The notes beneath the pieces are model-generated. The model had not been told where the DNA came from. It searched no databases and saw only the letters and a list, made by a program, of their open reading frames with translations. The position numbers and the translations under genes are program-made. Positions 27,680 through 36,256 of a stretch of DNA of 64,000 bases are shown here, piece after piece. Within the stretch, counting starts at the first letter, position 1; every line of letters starts with the position of its first letter. The stretch is from Marinobacter sp. BGYM27 (GTDB taxonomy: Bacteria > Pseudomonadota > Gammaproteobacteria > Pseudomonadales > Oleiphilaceae): assembly GCA_025153445.1 (NCBI GenBank), contig JANZNS010000007.1, positions 171,714-235,713 on the forward strand. The letters are read 5' to 3'.

Positions 27680-27735
27680 CTTGTTACACCGTTTGTGGCT
27701 CAACCGAGCCACGCAGGTGAGACGGCAGTTGCTAT

Positions 27736-27942
27736 TTACAGAGCAACAACGTTCTCAGCCTGAGGACCTTTCTGGCCTTGGGTAACAGTGAACTCGACCT
27801 GCTGGCCTTCAGCCAGGGTCTTGAAGCCTGAACCTGTGATGGCGCTGTAGTGAACGAACACGTCAGGGCCGCTTTCACGAGTGATGAAGCCAAAGCCTTT
27901 TGTTTCATTAAAGAACTTAACGGTACCGGTCTCTGTAGACAT
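27736..27942 (-). CDS. Cold-shock protein, CspA family
   Basis: A 68-residue single OB-fold RNA chaperone. RNP1 is read as KGFGFI and RNP2 as VFVHY, both intact. The start at 27942 ([11 protein letters not shown]) has AGGAAAG upstream; the in-frame codons further upstream belong to the leader. A good promoter (TTGGCA, 17 bp, TAGAGT) at 28100-28128 would give a leader of about 150 nt, as is usual for cold-inducible csp genes whose leaders refold in the cold. Confidence 0.95.
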   Translation of the reverse strand: MSTETGTVKFFNETKGFGFITRESGPDVFVHYSAITGSGFKTLAEGQQVEFTVTQGQKGPQAENVVAL

Positions 27943-28099
27943 AACTTTCTTTCCTGTAATCATCAATATTTGAAATTGCCCGTAGGCGGTGTTCGGAAAT
28001 GCAGGACTCGCTTAATCAAAAACAGGACGATGCACTACAAACTACAGAGGGATACGTCTTATTAATGAAATGCTTTGCTGAACCTTTCCAACAGTTTCC

Positions 28100-28128
28100 A
28101 CTCTACCTCTGATTAAAACCCTTGCCAA
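28100..28128 (-). promoter_or_regulatory. Sigma-70 promoter of the cold-shock gene
   Basis: On the minus strand TTGGCA and TAGAGT are separated by exactly 17 bp. The predicted start near 28093 leaves an untranslated leader of about 150 nt before the ATG at 27942. Confidence 0.6.
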
Positions 28129-28204
28129 CCGATTTTTGGGGCATAGGTATAACTACTTTTGATCAGTTTTAACGGCTGATTTCATGCCCCTTCAGAGGGC
28201 CCAT

Positions 28205-28594
28205 TCAGCCTCCACGAAAGACGTGAAAACTATAGATTCCCAGCCCCGTCATAAGCAGAGAACCGAACAGGTGCAGAGACATACCTGCAGCGGCCGCAAG
28301 CCAGCGATCACTCTGAAGTGCACCGAACATCTCGAGGGAAAAGGTCGAAAAAGTGGTCAGTGCGCCGCATAGCCCGGTGATGGCAAACAAGCGCCATTCA
28401 GGCCCGAGATGCGAGGCCGAACTGAAGTAGCTGATCAGCACCCCCACCAGCCAGGCCCCACTGAGATTTGCCACCAGCGTGCCCAACGGCACTATCGCGC
28501 CGTTGGTGTTGAGCCAGAGGCTCAACAGCCAGCGCATGTTGGCACCGATGGCCGCACCCAGACTGATCGCCAGCATGGAAAGAGCAATAGACAC
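28205..28594 (-). CDS. crcB: Fluoride ion channel/exporter CrcB (Fluc)
   Basis: A 129-residue four-helix membrane protein that, as a dual-topology dimer, expels fluoride. Family marks are GANMRW near residue 18, the TLVANLSGAWLVG stretch with the conserved Asn, and GLCGALTTFSTFSLE with the Phe-box and Na+-site region. The start codon is GTG at 28594 with AGGAG eight bases upstream. It is a single-copy gene, so it would form a homodimer. I looked for a fluoride riboswitch in the 90-base leader and did not find one. Confidence 0.94.
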   Translation of the reverse strand: MSIALSMLAISLGAAIGANMRWLLSLWLNTNGAIVPLGTLVANLSGAWLVGVLISYFSSASHLGPEWRLFAITGLCGALTTFSTFSLEMFGALQSDRWLAAAAGMSLHLFGSLLMTGLGIYSFHVFRGG

Positions 28595-28681
28595 TCGACA
28601 ACTCCTGTTCGCTCAAAAAAGCCGGCGGGGAAACCGGGCGATCACCTTCAGGCACATCAGCAACACCCGGAAAAAAGCATT

Positions 28682-28715
28682 AAAAAACCCGCAGACACAC
28701 GCGGTGCGCTGCGGG
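28682..28715 (-). terminator. Rho-independent terminator of fadE
   Basis: On the minus strand a CCCGCAG/CTGCGGG stem with an inner GC-rich loop is followed by a run of six U's, 66 bp past the fadE stop. Confidence 0.85.
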
Positions 28716-28781
28716 CTTTCGTCAGCGATTGTTCCACGCCACATCGGTTAGATTAACCAAGGCGGCGTGGTGGCTCAACAA

Positions 28782-31232
28782 TCAGGCTGCATTATGCTGA
28801 ATGACGGTGTCCTTCTGTTGCGCAAAGGCATCGAAGGCAAAGTCATCTACGGTCAGCATTTCAAGAACACGCGCCTCATAGTCGCGCATGAACTCGGCCT
28901 CGTCCTTCGACAGGATATCGGCCTTGAGGGCGGCTTCAACCCGGTCTTCCGGATGCAGGACATCCATCGGAATGTCGCCTTTCGCGTAGGCTTTACCCAC
29001 TTTGCGGTACAACCCCTCTGCACGCTCGTAATGTTTCAGCAAATCGTTGTACTGGGCAATCGGATTGTCGACCCCACCCTCTTCGGTGGTGGTCCAAGCC
29101 GGGCGCAGCAACTTCTCACGCAATGGCGTATCCGTTGAAATAGCCCGAGCCAGCGCACGTGAAACATCGTCATGAGGACGGTCCCAGTTACGACCCAACG
29201 GCATGGTGATCGCTTTCAGTGCCCAGGCGACCGGCCGGTTCGGCAGATTCTGGAAGAATTCTTCCAGCGCTGTCTCGATCCGGTTCAGCAGATAACTGAG
29301 GCTGTATTCAACCAGCGCCCGCTCACCTTCAACCGGCTGGGTTTCATTCCAGTTTTTCAGAACCATTGAGATCATGTACAGATTTGCCAGCACGTCACCC
29401 AGGCGAGCCGAAATCAGCTCGCGCATCTTGAGATCAGAACCCAGTGTGGTCATCGCCGCATCTGCACAGAGACCAAACGCTGAGCTGAAGCGAGATGCCG
29501 CCTGAGCGTAACGTCGTGTCACTGAGTCAAACGGTACATCCGGGCGGCCGATACCAAAGGCCTGCGTGAAGGCGCGGGCAGCATTGCCGAAGATCAGACC
29601 GGCATGGCTGAAGAAGGCGTCATCAAAGGCATTGATGTCGTCGTTGTCTTTAGCTGCAAGCTCCTTGAGCACGTACGGATGACAGCGGATCGCACCCTGA
29701 CCGAAGATCATCAGACTGCGGGTCATGATATTAGCACCCTCCACGGTAATGGAGACGGCAGTGCCGCTGAAACCAATGCCCAGATAGTTACGTGGCCCCA
29801 GTGTTACCGCCTTACCGCCGTGGACATCCATGGCATCAGTCAATGCCTGACGCTGCATTTCGGTGAGGTGGTATTTGAGAATCGCAGAGGGCACTGAGGG
29901 CTTCTCACCGTTATCCACCATATTGGCCGTCTGGTATACAGATGACTGGGCGATATACGTGAGGCCGGCGATACGCGCCAGAGGCTCTTGTACGCCTTCC
30001 ATTTCCGCAACCGGGGTATTGAACTGGCGGCGCACACGGGTAAAGCCGCCGGCAGTACCCACTGCCGAGGCTGCGGCACCGGCCGCTCCGGAAGGCAGCG
30101 TGATACAACGGCCAACCGATAGACACTCAACCAGCATCCGCCAGCCTTCACCAGCCATTTCCGGTCCGCCGATAATGAAGTCGAGCGGGATGAAGACGTC
30201 CTTGCCGAAGATCGGGCCGTTCATGAACGGTGAACCGATCGGACAATGGCGACGGCCGATATCCATACCCTTGGTATTCCGTGGAATCAGCGCGCAGGTG
30301 ATACCGAGATCCTCTTCCCCTTCCAGCAAACCGTCAGGGTCGAACATCCGGAACGCCAGGCCCACCACGGTGGCGATCGGCGCCAGTGTGATCCAGCGTT
30401 TTTCGAAGTTCAGGCGCAGGCCCAGCACTTCCTTGCCTTCGTATTCGCCTTTGCAGACGATACCGGTGTCCGGCAACGCGGTTGCATCAGAGCCGGCACG
30501 GGGGCCGGTCAAACCAAAGCAGGGAATTTCCCGACCGTCAGCCAGGCGCGGCAGGTAATGGTCTTTCTGTTCGTCCGTACCATACTTGAGCAACAGTTCG
30601 CCGGGGCCGAGCGAGTTCGGCACGCCTACGGAGACCATCAATACCTCGTTCCCCGCCAGACGCTGCAATACTGCTGACTGGGCTTTGGCAGAGAAACCAA
30701 GACCACCGTATTCCTTCGGAATAATCATGCCGAAGAACTTTTCTTTCTTGAGGAATTCCCAGACTTCCGGCGGCAAATCAGCACGCTCCACCGCCACATC
30801 CCAGGCGTTGCATTTGCTGATTGCGTGTACACACTGGTTATCAACGAATGCCTGTTCCTCATCGGTCAGACCGTTGTTACGGTTTACCAACAGCTTGTTC
30901 CAGTTTGGCTTGCCAGTGAAGATTTCACCGTCCCAGCCAACCGTGCCCGCATCCAGGGCAACTTTTTCAGTGGCCGATACCTTGGGCGCCACCTTCTTGA
31001 ACATGGCAAACACTCGCGGCGTCAGCCAGGAGCGTCGCAGGCCTGGCAAGCCGCAAACTGCCGTAACAGCAGCCCCGACCAGCAACACCAGAGCCAGCCA
31101 GTTCGATGCGAAAATCAGGGATAACACACCAAATCCCGCCATAATGGCGATAGCAGGCTTGGCGCCGGCTTCCTGACGCAAAACCATCAGAAGTCCTGCG
31201 ACTGCAAGCACGAATAAGATAAAAGTCATCAT
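28782..31232 (-). CDS. fadE: Acyl-CoA dehydrogenase, FadE type
   Basis: An 816-residue FAD-dependent acyl-CoA dehydrogenase doing the first step of fatty-acid beta-oxidation (E. coli FadE is 814). It has two N-terminal hydrophobic segments (about 1-65) that tie it to the membrane, the region RRSWLTPRVF(A) preceding the soluble part, GMIIPKEYGGLGFSAKA, the FAD-binding CFGLTGPRAGSDA, and a C-terminal domain unique to FadE. Adjacent ATGs at 31232 and 31229 share the GAGAAAG ribosome site. It stands alone, as fadE usually does, with its own terminator. Confidence 0.95.
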   Translation of the reverse strand: MMTFILFVLAVAGLLMVLRQEAGAKPAIAIMAGFGVLSLIFASNWLALVLLVGAAVTAVCGLPGLRRSWLTPRVFAMFKKVAPKVSATEKVALDAGTVGWDGEIFTGKPNWNKLLVNRNNGLTDEEQAFVDNQCVHAISKCNAWDVAVERADLPPEVWEFLKKEKFFGMIIPKEYGGLGFSAKAQSAVLQRLAGNEVLMVSVGVPNSLGPGELLLKYGTDEQKDHYLPRLADGREIPCFGLTGPRAGSDATALPDTGIVCKGEYEGKEVLGLRLNFEKRWITLAPIATVVGLAFRMFDPDGLLEGEEDLGITCALIPRNTKGMDIGRRHCPIGSPFMNGPIFGKDVFIPLDFIIGGPEMAGEGWRMLVECLSVGRCITLPSGAAGAAASAVGTAGGFTRVRRQFNTPVAEMEGVQEPLARIAGLTYIAQSSVYQTANMVDNGEKPSVPSAILKYHLTEMQRQALTDAMDVHGGKAVTLGPRNYLGIGFSGTAVSITVEGANIMTRSLMIFGQGAIRCHPYVLKELAAKDNDDINAFDDAFFSHAGLIFGNAARAFTQAFGIGRPDVPFDSVTRRYAQAASRFSSAFGLCADAAMTTLGSDLKMRELISARLGDVLANLYMISMVLKNWNETQPVEGERALVEYSLSYLLNRIETALEEFFQNLPNRPVAWALKAITMPLGRNWDRPHDDVSRALARAISTDTPLREKLLRPAWTTTEEGGVDNPIAQYNDLLKHYERAEGLYRKVGKAYAKGDIPMDVLHPEDRVEAALKADILSKDEAEFMRDYEARVLEMLTVDDFAFDAFAQQKDTVIQHNAA

Positions 31233-31549
31233 AGGCTTTCTCTGTCTTCCATGTCGTGAAATGGGAATCTGTTACCTGGCGTGGACGATCCGATCGAGTT
31301 GCCCGCCATGCTGCCAGGACACTATCTGTCGCCGGATCGGGCTGCTGCTTTAGCCAGCGCGGGAGCAGCTCCGGCCCCTGCCATCTACTACTTTAGGATA
31401 ACAGGCATTACGCCAAAACTACCGGATTGGATGATTCTGTTCCAGTACATATGTTGCAAACGCGAAAATTGAGACCCGACCCGGAATCATCTTTATATTC
31501 AAGGCGCCAGCGCTCTGCCGACACCCTGAATATCGCGACCGCTAACCAA
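31233..31549. other. Intergenic region between rapA 3' end and fadE 5' end
   Basis: About 317 bp. It must carry the fadE promoter (minus strand). I did not find a convincing FadR- or PsrA-type palindrome, a small gene with a ribosome site, or a clear terminator for rapA. Confidence 0.4.
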
Positions 31550-34444
31550 TCAGGAGGAGACGATCACTCTGAGGCCGCTCAGCGTCATCTTCGCCCGCGC
31601 GATGGCCGCTTCACCAGCTGCCATCTGGGTCTCGAAGAAGCTGATTTCTTCATCCCTGATGGCGGGGTTAACCTTACGCAAGGCTGTCAGGCGATCAATT
31701 TCCGGCTGAATCAGCGCCCTCAGGCTCTCAACTGCCTGGGCCTGCACATCTGCCAACCGGCTCTGTGCAAAGCCTTCCGCATGATCCGCCATGGTTTCCA
31801 CCTCGGCGCGAATCTGCGGCACCACCTGCTGGGCAGTGCGGCGGCGAATATTGGAACACAACTCATTCAGTCGATCGTGCGGCAGCGCGGCGGACAGGTC
31901 CTTACCGCTCACATCCACCAGCAACCTCAGCGGCGCCAGCGGCAGGCAACGTGACAACTGCAGGCTGTCCGGTGCCGGGCAGTGGAGCGTAAACAGGGTT
32001 TCCAGCAGTAAGGTTCCAGGCGGTAAGCCTTTCACTGAAAGACTCGCCAGCGCGGCATTACCCAGCTCAGAATGGGTCATCAGATCCATCACGCCGGTCA
32101 CCATCGGGTGTTCCCAGCTAAGGAAGGCGATGTCTTCGCGTTCTAGCGCAAATGGCCGATCAAAGGTAACCGTCATGCCTTCGTCGGTCAGCTCCGGAAA
32201 CTGCCCCGTCAACATGTGCTCAGTCAGTTTGAGTACGTCGGAATGATCAGTATGGGGCTCGACTTCCACGCCGAAAATATCGAACGCCTCCGTCATATAG
32301 TCCTGAAGACCCTGGGACTGTTCTTCATCCTCGATGTTGCCGATTAATTTTTCGGCTTCTGCAGGCCGGCAGGAGTTCAGCTCAATCAACGCGTCACGCC
32401 CGGCCTGCAGCAGTTCACGCAAGCGTGCAGACTCCGCACTTGCCGCCTTTACCAGATCATCAAGGCCGGCACCCGGCGATTCAATCTGGCCCTGCCACTG
32501 GTCGTACAGTGCCTGCTGCACCGCGACACCCACTGCACAACTGGCTCCGAAAGCGTTAAGCCCCTCGTGGTACCAGCGGTACTGCACTTCCTGGCTGGTC
32601 CCTTCAAGGTAGGGCACGTGAATATCAATCACCTCACCCTGCCCGATCCGGTCAAGACGGCCAATTCGCTGCTCGAGCAGATCCGGATTGGCCGGCAGAT
32701 CAAACAGCACAAGATGCTGGGCGAACTGGAAATTGCGCCCTTCACTGCCGATTTCGGAACAGATCAGCGCCTGGGCACCCTGTTCGGTCTCAGTGAAATA
32801 GGCCGCCGCGCGGTCACGCTCAATCAGGCTGAGACCTTCATGGAATGCTGTGCTACGAATACCGGCCCGCAGCTGGAGATGATGTTCCAGCGCCATGGCC
32901 GTGGTGGCATGCGCACAAATGACGACGACTTTGGCCGGTTTCAGCGCTGTCAGCGTTTTCTCAAGCCAGGTAATTCTTGGATCCTCCGCCAGCCAGACAT
33001 CGTCAGGCAATCCGGCTTCAGGCGTCAGCCCGTCCAGCCCGGTTGCAGCGGATGCTTCGCTGTAGAGTTCTGGACAAGGTAACGGTGACGGCGTCACGCG
33101 CCGCTCAGGGAAGCCTTTTACGGCAGCCCGGGTGTTGCGGAACAACACCCGTCCGGTGCCATGACGATCCAGCAGGGTGTCGATCAAGGCCTGACCCTGA
33201 TCATCACGCTGAAGCAAAGCCTCTGCCTCGTCACCCAACCACCCCTTGAGCTGTTTGGCATGAGCCTCTGAGACCTTACCATCGGCAGCCTGCAGCTCGC
33301 GCACAATAGTATTGATTTCGGCATAGCGGCTCTCTTCCTGCTCAAACTGGCCCAGGTCATGGAACCGCGCCGGGTCCAGCAGGCGCAGCCGGGCAAAATG
33401 ACTCGCGACGCCCATTTGCTCCGGAGTTGCGGTCAATAGCAGCAGACCGCGGGTGATTTCAGACAAGGCCTCGACCGCCTGATATTCAGGGCTCGCTTCT
33501 TCGGGCGACCAGGTCAGGTGATGGGCTTCGTCCACGACCATCAAGTCCCAGCCTGCCGCCACTGCATCGGCGTGCGCCTGGCTATCGTGGGTCAGGAAGT
33601 CCAGGCTGCAAATGACCAGCTGGGACTGTTCGAATGGATTCTCTCTGGCGCCGAAACCATCTTCGGTTTCTTCATCTTCGTTGTTCAGCTCTGCGAACAT
33701 GCTGGCCAGCTCATCAAAACCGGCCGGCATGTCGGGGTCAGATTCGTAACTGCCTGCATCAACAATCGAGAACCGCAGATTGAAGCGACGCAGCATCTCG
33801 ACCAGCCATTGATGGACCAGCGAATCAGGCACCACAATTAACGCGCGGCCAGCGAGCCCGGTCTGCAGTTGTGCATGCAGAATCAGACCGGCTTCGATGG
33901 TTTTGCCCAACCCGACTTCGTCAGCCAGCAGCACCCGGGGAGCGTGGCGGCGAGACACTTCACCGGCAATATAAACCTGATGCGGTAAATGGCTGGTACG
34001 GGCGCCGATCAGGCCTCGAGCAGCCGACAAACGCAGGCGTTCCTGATGCTCCACAGTCGCCATCCGCAAACGGAACGCGCCGTTGCGGTCGAAGCGTCCG
34101 GCAAACAGACGCTGCCGGGGGTCGGAAAAACTCACATGCCCACCCAGGCGCACTTCGGAAATCTGCTGCAACTCGCCGGCAGCATCCTCCGCGTGATAGA
34201 CCAGCACACCATCAAGCTCTTCGACAGCACGTACCGTCAGCGTTTCGTCATCAAACGTCTCGATTTCGTCGCCTATCTGGAACTGTACTCGCGCCAGCGG
34301 CGCGTTGTCCGTGGCATAGGTGCGCTCTTCCTCTACCGCAGGGAACCCCAGGGTGACACGGCGACCGGAAACATCGGTGACGATACCGAGCCCGAGAGAG
34401 GCATCACTATGACTTACCCAACGCTGACCAATTACAAAATTCAT
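31550..34444 (-). CDS. rapA: RNA polymerase-associated Swi2/Snf2 ATPase RapA
   Basis: A 964-residue ATPase that binds RNA polymerase and promotes its recycling. The N-terminal Tudor-like domains begin MNFVIGQRWVS, as in E. coli (hence the ATG at 34444 rather than 34453). The helicase core has RHAPRVLLADEVGLGKTIEAG with the Walker A at about residues 177-182, VPDSLVHQWLVEMLRRFNLRF, the DEAH box in VVDEAHHL, LLLTATPEQMG and the later motif RIGRLDRIGQG. All ATPase motifs are intact. It is a single gene followed (on the minus strand) by the fadE upstream region. Confidence 0.96.
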   Translation of the reverse strand: MNFVIGQRWVSHSDASLGLGIVTDVSGRRVTLGFPAVEEERTYATDNAPLARVQFQIGDEIETFDDETLTVRAVEELDGVLVYHAEDAAGELQQISEVRLGGHVSFSDPRQRLFAGRFDRNGAFRLRMATVEHQERLRLSAARGLIGARTSHLPHQVYIAGEVSRRHAPRVLLADEVGLGKTIEAGLILHAQLQTGLAGRALIVVPDSLVHQWLVEMLRRFNLRFSIVDAGSYESDPDMPAGFDELASMFAELNNEDEETEDGFGARENPFEQSQLVICSLDFLTHDSQAHADAVAAGWDLMVVDEAHHLTWSPEEASPEYQAVEALSEITRGLLLLTATPEQMGVASHFARLRLLDPARFHDLGQFEQEESRYAEINTIVRELQAADGKVSEAHAKQLKGWLGDEAEALLQRDDQGQALIDTLLDRHGTGRVLFRNTRAAVKGFPERRVTPSPLPCPELYSEASAATGLDGLTPEAGLPDDVWLAEDPRITWLEKTLTALKPAKVVVICAHATTAMALEHHLQLRAGIRSTAFHEGLSLIERDRAAAYFTETEQGAQALICSEIGSEGRNFQFAQHLVLFDLPANPDLLEQRIGRLDRIGQGEVIDIHVPYLEGTSQEVQYRWYHEGLNAFGASCAVGVAVQQALYDQWQGQIESPGAGLDDLVKAASAESARLRELLQAGRDALIELNSCRPAEAEKLIGNIEDEEQSQGLQDYMTEAFDIFGVEVEPHTDHSDVLKLTEHMLTGQFPELTDEGMTVTFDRPFALEREDIAFLSWEHPMVTGVMDLMTHSELGNAALASLSVKGLPPGTLLLETLFTLHCPAPDSLQLSRCLPLAPLRLLVDVSGKDLSAALPHDRLNELCSNIRRRTAQQVVPQIRAEVETMADHAEGFAQSRLADVQAQAVESLRALIQPEIDRLTALRKVNPAIRDEEISFFETQMAAGEAAIARAKMTLSGLRVIVSS

Positions 34445-34477
34445 GCTTCGCATTACCTTTGAACAGAAAACTGAAAA

Positions 34478-35251
34478 CTAGCGACCCCGGCGCACCGCGG
34501 GGAGCTCAGTGAAAGACGATTGTTCCCGCACCCAGTAGGCCGTTGCACCACAGACTGCCGCCGGCACAACAAACAGGTTCAGGATCGGCACCATGGCCGC
34601 CAATGCGACCGGCAATCCAAAACCCAAGGCAGACAAACGACGCGACGCCAGCCCACTGCGTAACGTATCGAAACTCACCTTGTGATTGTCTGCGGGATAA
34701 TCAACATACTGAAGCGACATCATCCAGCTGTTGAACAGGAACCAGAGCGCAGCTGCGACCAGATTCACCACCGGAATCAGGCCAATGATAAGGAGAAAAA
34801 GCGCTCTTGGAAGATAATAGATGATCTTGCGCACTTCGCGCCCCAGCGAGCGCGGAATATCCCGCACAAGCTGCATCCAGCCCTCATCCGATGCGACTTC
34901 CTGACCGGTGAGATGCTTTTCGGTGAGCTCTGCAAGATAGCCGTAGAAAGGCGAACCAATAAGGTTGGCAACAATGACAAAGCCATAGGCCAGCATCAGC
35001 AGGATCACCAGACCGTAGAGCAACCAGAACAGCCAATCCAGCGACTGCAGCCATTGCCAGTCAGGCAGCCATCCCATAGCGGCATCAATCATCGAACCAA
35101 AAGCGCCGGCGAGAAAATAGAACAGCAACCCGAACAGGAAAATATTGATAACAAGGGGAATAATCACGAAAAGCCGCAAACCGGGCTGGCGAATCAACCG
35201 GAACCCCTCACCGAGGTAACCCAGCCCATGAAAGAAATTGCCTTTAAGCAT
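34478..35251 (-). CDS. cysZ: Sulfate permease CysZ (EI24 family)
   Basis: A 257-residue inner-membrane protein of the CysZ family, which takes up sulfate for cysteine synthesis. There are four to five hydrophobic segments; NFFHGLGYLGEGFRLIRQPGLRLF at the start and ANLIGSPFYGYLAELTEKHLTG in the middle are family marks. It lies 33 bp upstream of rapA on the same strand, so the two may be co-transcribed. No cys biosynthetic genes are adjacent. Confidence 0.92.
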   Translation of the reverse strand: MLKGNFFHGLGYLGEGFRLIRQPGLRLFVIIPLVINIFLFGLLFYFLAGAFGSMIDAAMGWLPDWQWLQSLDWLFWLLYGLVILLMLAYGFVIVANLIGSPFYGYLAELTEKHLTGQEVASDEGWMQLVRDIPRSLGREVRKIIYYLPRALFLLIIGLIPVVNLVAAALWFLFNSWMMSLQYVDYPADNHKVSFDTLRSGLASRRLSALGFGLPVALAAMVPILNLFVVPAAVCGATAYWVREQSSFTELPAVRRGR

Positions 35252-35382
35252 ATGCGCCTCCCCGGTTTCCAGGCTGATCCCGACCAGCCTTGTGCTGGCA
35301 GAATGTGGCCGCAGAGCATACCATGGCAGGCCATCAGACCATACCGCCCGCTATTCTTCGCAACAAACCCGGACCGCTTTCA

Positions 35383-35757
35383 ATGACGCAACTGTTCCAT
35401 CGCTTCACCCGTATGACGGCTCTCTGGCGCCTCGCGCTGTTCGGCTCAATGCTGATCATTCTCTGGCTTGCGACGACCCGGCTCGATTATCCAATCCCCT
35501 CATCAAGCTGGGACAAACTCAATCATCTGGCGGCATTCATCGAACTGACCATTCTCGCCCGCCTGAGCTGGCCACAACTGCGCCCTGTCTATGCCGGCCT
35601 TGCCATGCTGGCGTATGGTCTGACGATAGAAATAATCCAGGCTCCGCTGGCGTACCGGGAATTTTCCCTGCTTGATCTTGTCGCAGATGGTATCGGGGTC
35701 ATCATTGGCCTCATCCTGATGCTGTGGTTCCGACCGGAACCCAAACTCGCCAACTAA
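35383..35757 (+). CDS. VanZ-like membrane protein
   Basis: A 124-residue protein with four transmembrane helices and the VanZ-like pattern: SWDKLNHLAAFIELTILARL in the second helix, EIIQAPLAYREFSLLDLVADGIGVIIG in the last two. I start it at the ATG at 35383 (MTQLFHRF), since earlier in-frame codons would overlap the cysZ promoter region. The role of VanZ-like proteins outside teicoplanin resistance is unknown. It is divergent from cysZ. Confidence 0.8.
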   Translation: MTQLFHRFTRMTALWRLALFGSMLIILWLATTRLDYPIPSSSWDKLNHLAAFIELTILARLSWPQLRPVYAGLAMLAYGLTIEIIQAPLAYREFSLLDLVADGIGVIIGLILMLWFRPEPKLAN

Positions 35758-35776
35758 CGACATTCGCCCATCTCGG

Positions 35777-35794
35777 TGTGAGATATTTCCTACA
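35777..35794 (+). promoter_or_regulatory. GacA/UvrY-type upstream activating site
   Basis: TGTGAGATATTTCCTACA matches the GacA box TGTAAG-N2-AT-N2-CTTACA at all but two of the defined positions and is nearly palindromic, with one further base pair (G/C) on each side. It lies about 180 bp upstream of the predicted start of the GGA-rich RNA, the usual distance for rsmY/rsmZ/csrB genes in gammaproteobacteria. Confidence 0.75.
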
Positions 35795-35950
35795 CACATG
35801 TGCGAAAACACGATTTAATCCCGTGAGCATCGGGGTTATGTCAGAGGAGCTGAAATTTAACCCGTTAAAAAATAAGACCTTTCAACTTTGCCGCTCATTA
35901 AACGCACAATTTTCAAGACCACCGTCACAAGAAGAAAATACTGAGCTTGG

Positions 35951-35956
35951 TATAGT
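35951..35956 (+). promoter_or_regulatory. -10 element of the CsrB-like RNA
   Basis: TATAGT lies 8 bp before the first GGA-bearing hairpin. No good -35 is seen at 17 bp, consistent with a promoter needing an activator such as GacA/UvrY bound at 35777-35794. Confidence 0.5.
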
Positions 35957-35963
35957 GGTCGTG

Positions 35964-36210
35964 TCAGGACGACAGGGAAAGGACGACACACGGAGTGGTT
36001 CCTCGCAGGAAGCGAGGGGAAGCATGGACCAAACGGATTTCCTGCTTAAGGGATCGATTAGTATCGCTGGCTAGGATGCTGGCGAGAAAAAGCATATATA
36101 AAGACGGATCCAGGGACCGGATCAGGGAGCAAAGCGACAGGATGTCGCAAATTCGCACGGAGGCGAATACCCGTTCCGACAAAAGGGCAACAGATGTTGC
36201 CCTTTTTTTT
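35964..36210 (+). ncRNA. CsrB/RsmZ-type CsrA-sequestering small RNA
   Basis: A stretch of about 245 nt without a protein gene carries about 16 GGA triplets, many in hairpin loops: CCTCGC-AGGAA-GCGAGG (36001-36017), GCGACA-GGA-TGTCGC (36134-36148) and TTCGC-ACGGAG-GCGAA (36152-36167); another is near 35959-35974 and another near 36108. This is the layout of CsrB/RsmX/Y/Z RNAs, which bind many CsrA/RsmA dimers through GGA loops and relieve repression of target mRNAs. A GacA-type box lies upstream and a textbook terminator ends it. The RNA start is inferred from the TATAGT at 35951. Short open frames across this region are not genes. Confidence 0.88.
36181..36210 (+). terminator. Rho-independent terminator of the CsrB-like RNA
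   Basis: An AAAAGGGCAAC/GTTGCCCTTTT stem (11 bp) with loop AGAT runs directly into an eight-T tract. Confidence 0.92.
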
Positions 36211-36256
36211 GCCTGTTTTTCCTGATCTTGCGTGGCGCGTACCTGCCCGGGTAAAT

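Noticed and set aside
28595..28690. Fluoride riboswitch upstream of crcB
   Set aside because: A GCTGATG-GCCT string recalls the 3' half of the crcB motif, but the required 5' half (GG-GATG-G with the AAC junction) is not found upstream; a terminator occupies that place.
31233..31549. FadR or PsrA operator before fadE
   Set aside because: Only isolated half-site-like strings (such as GCAAAC) were seen, with no paired arm at the right spacing.
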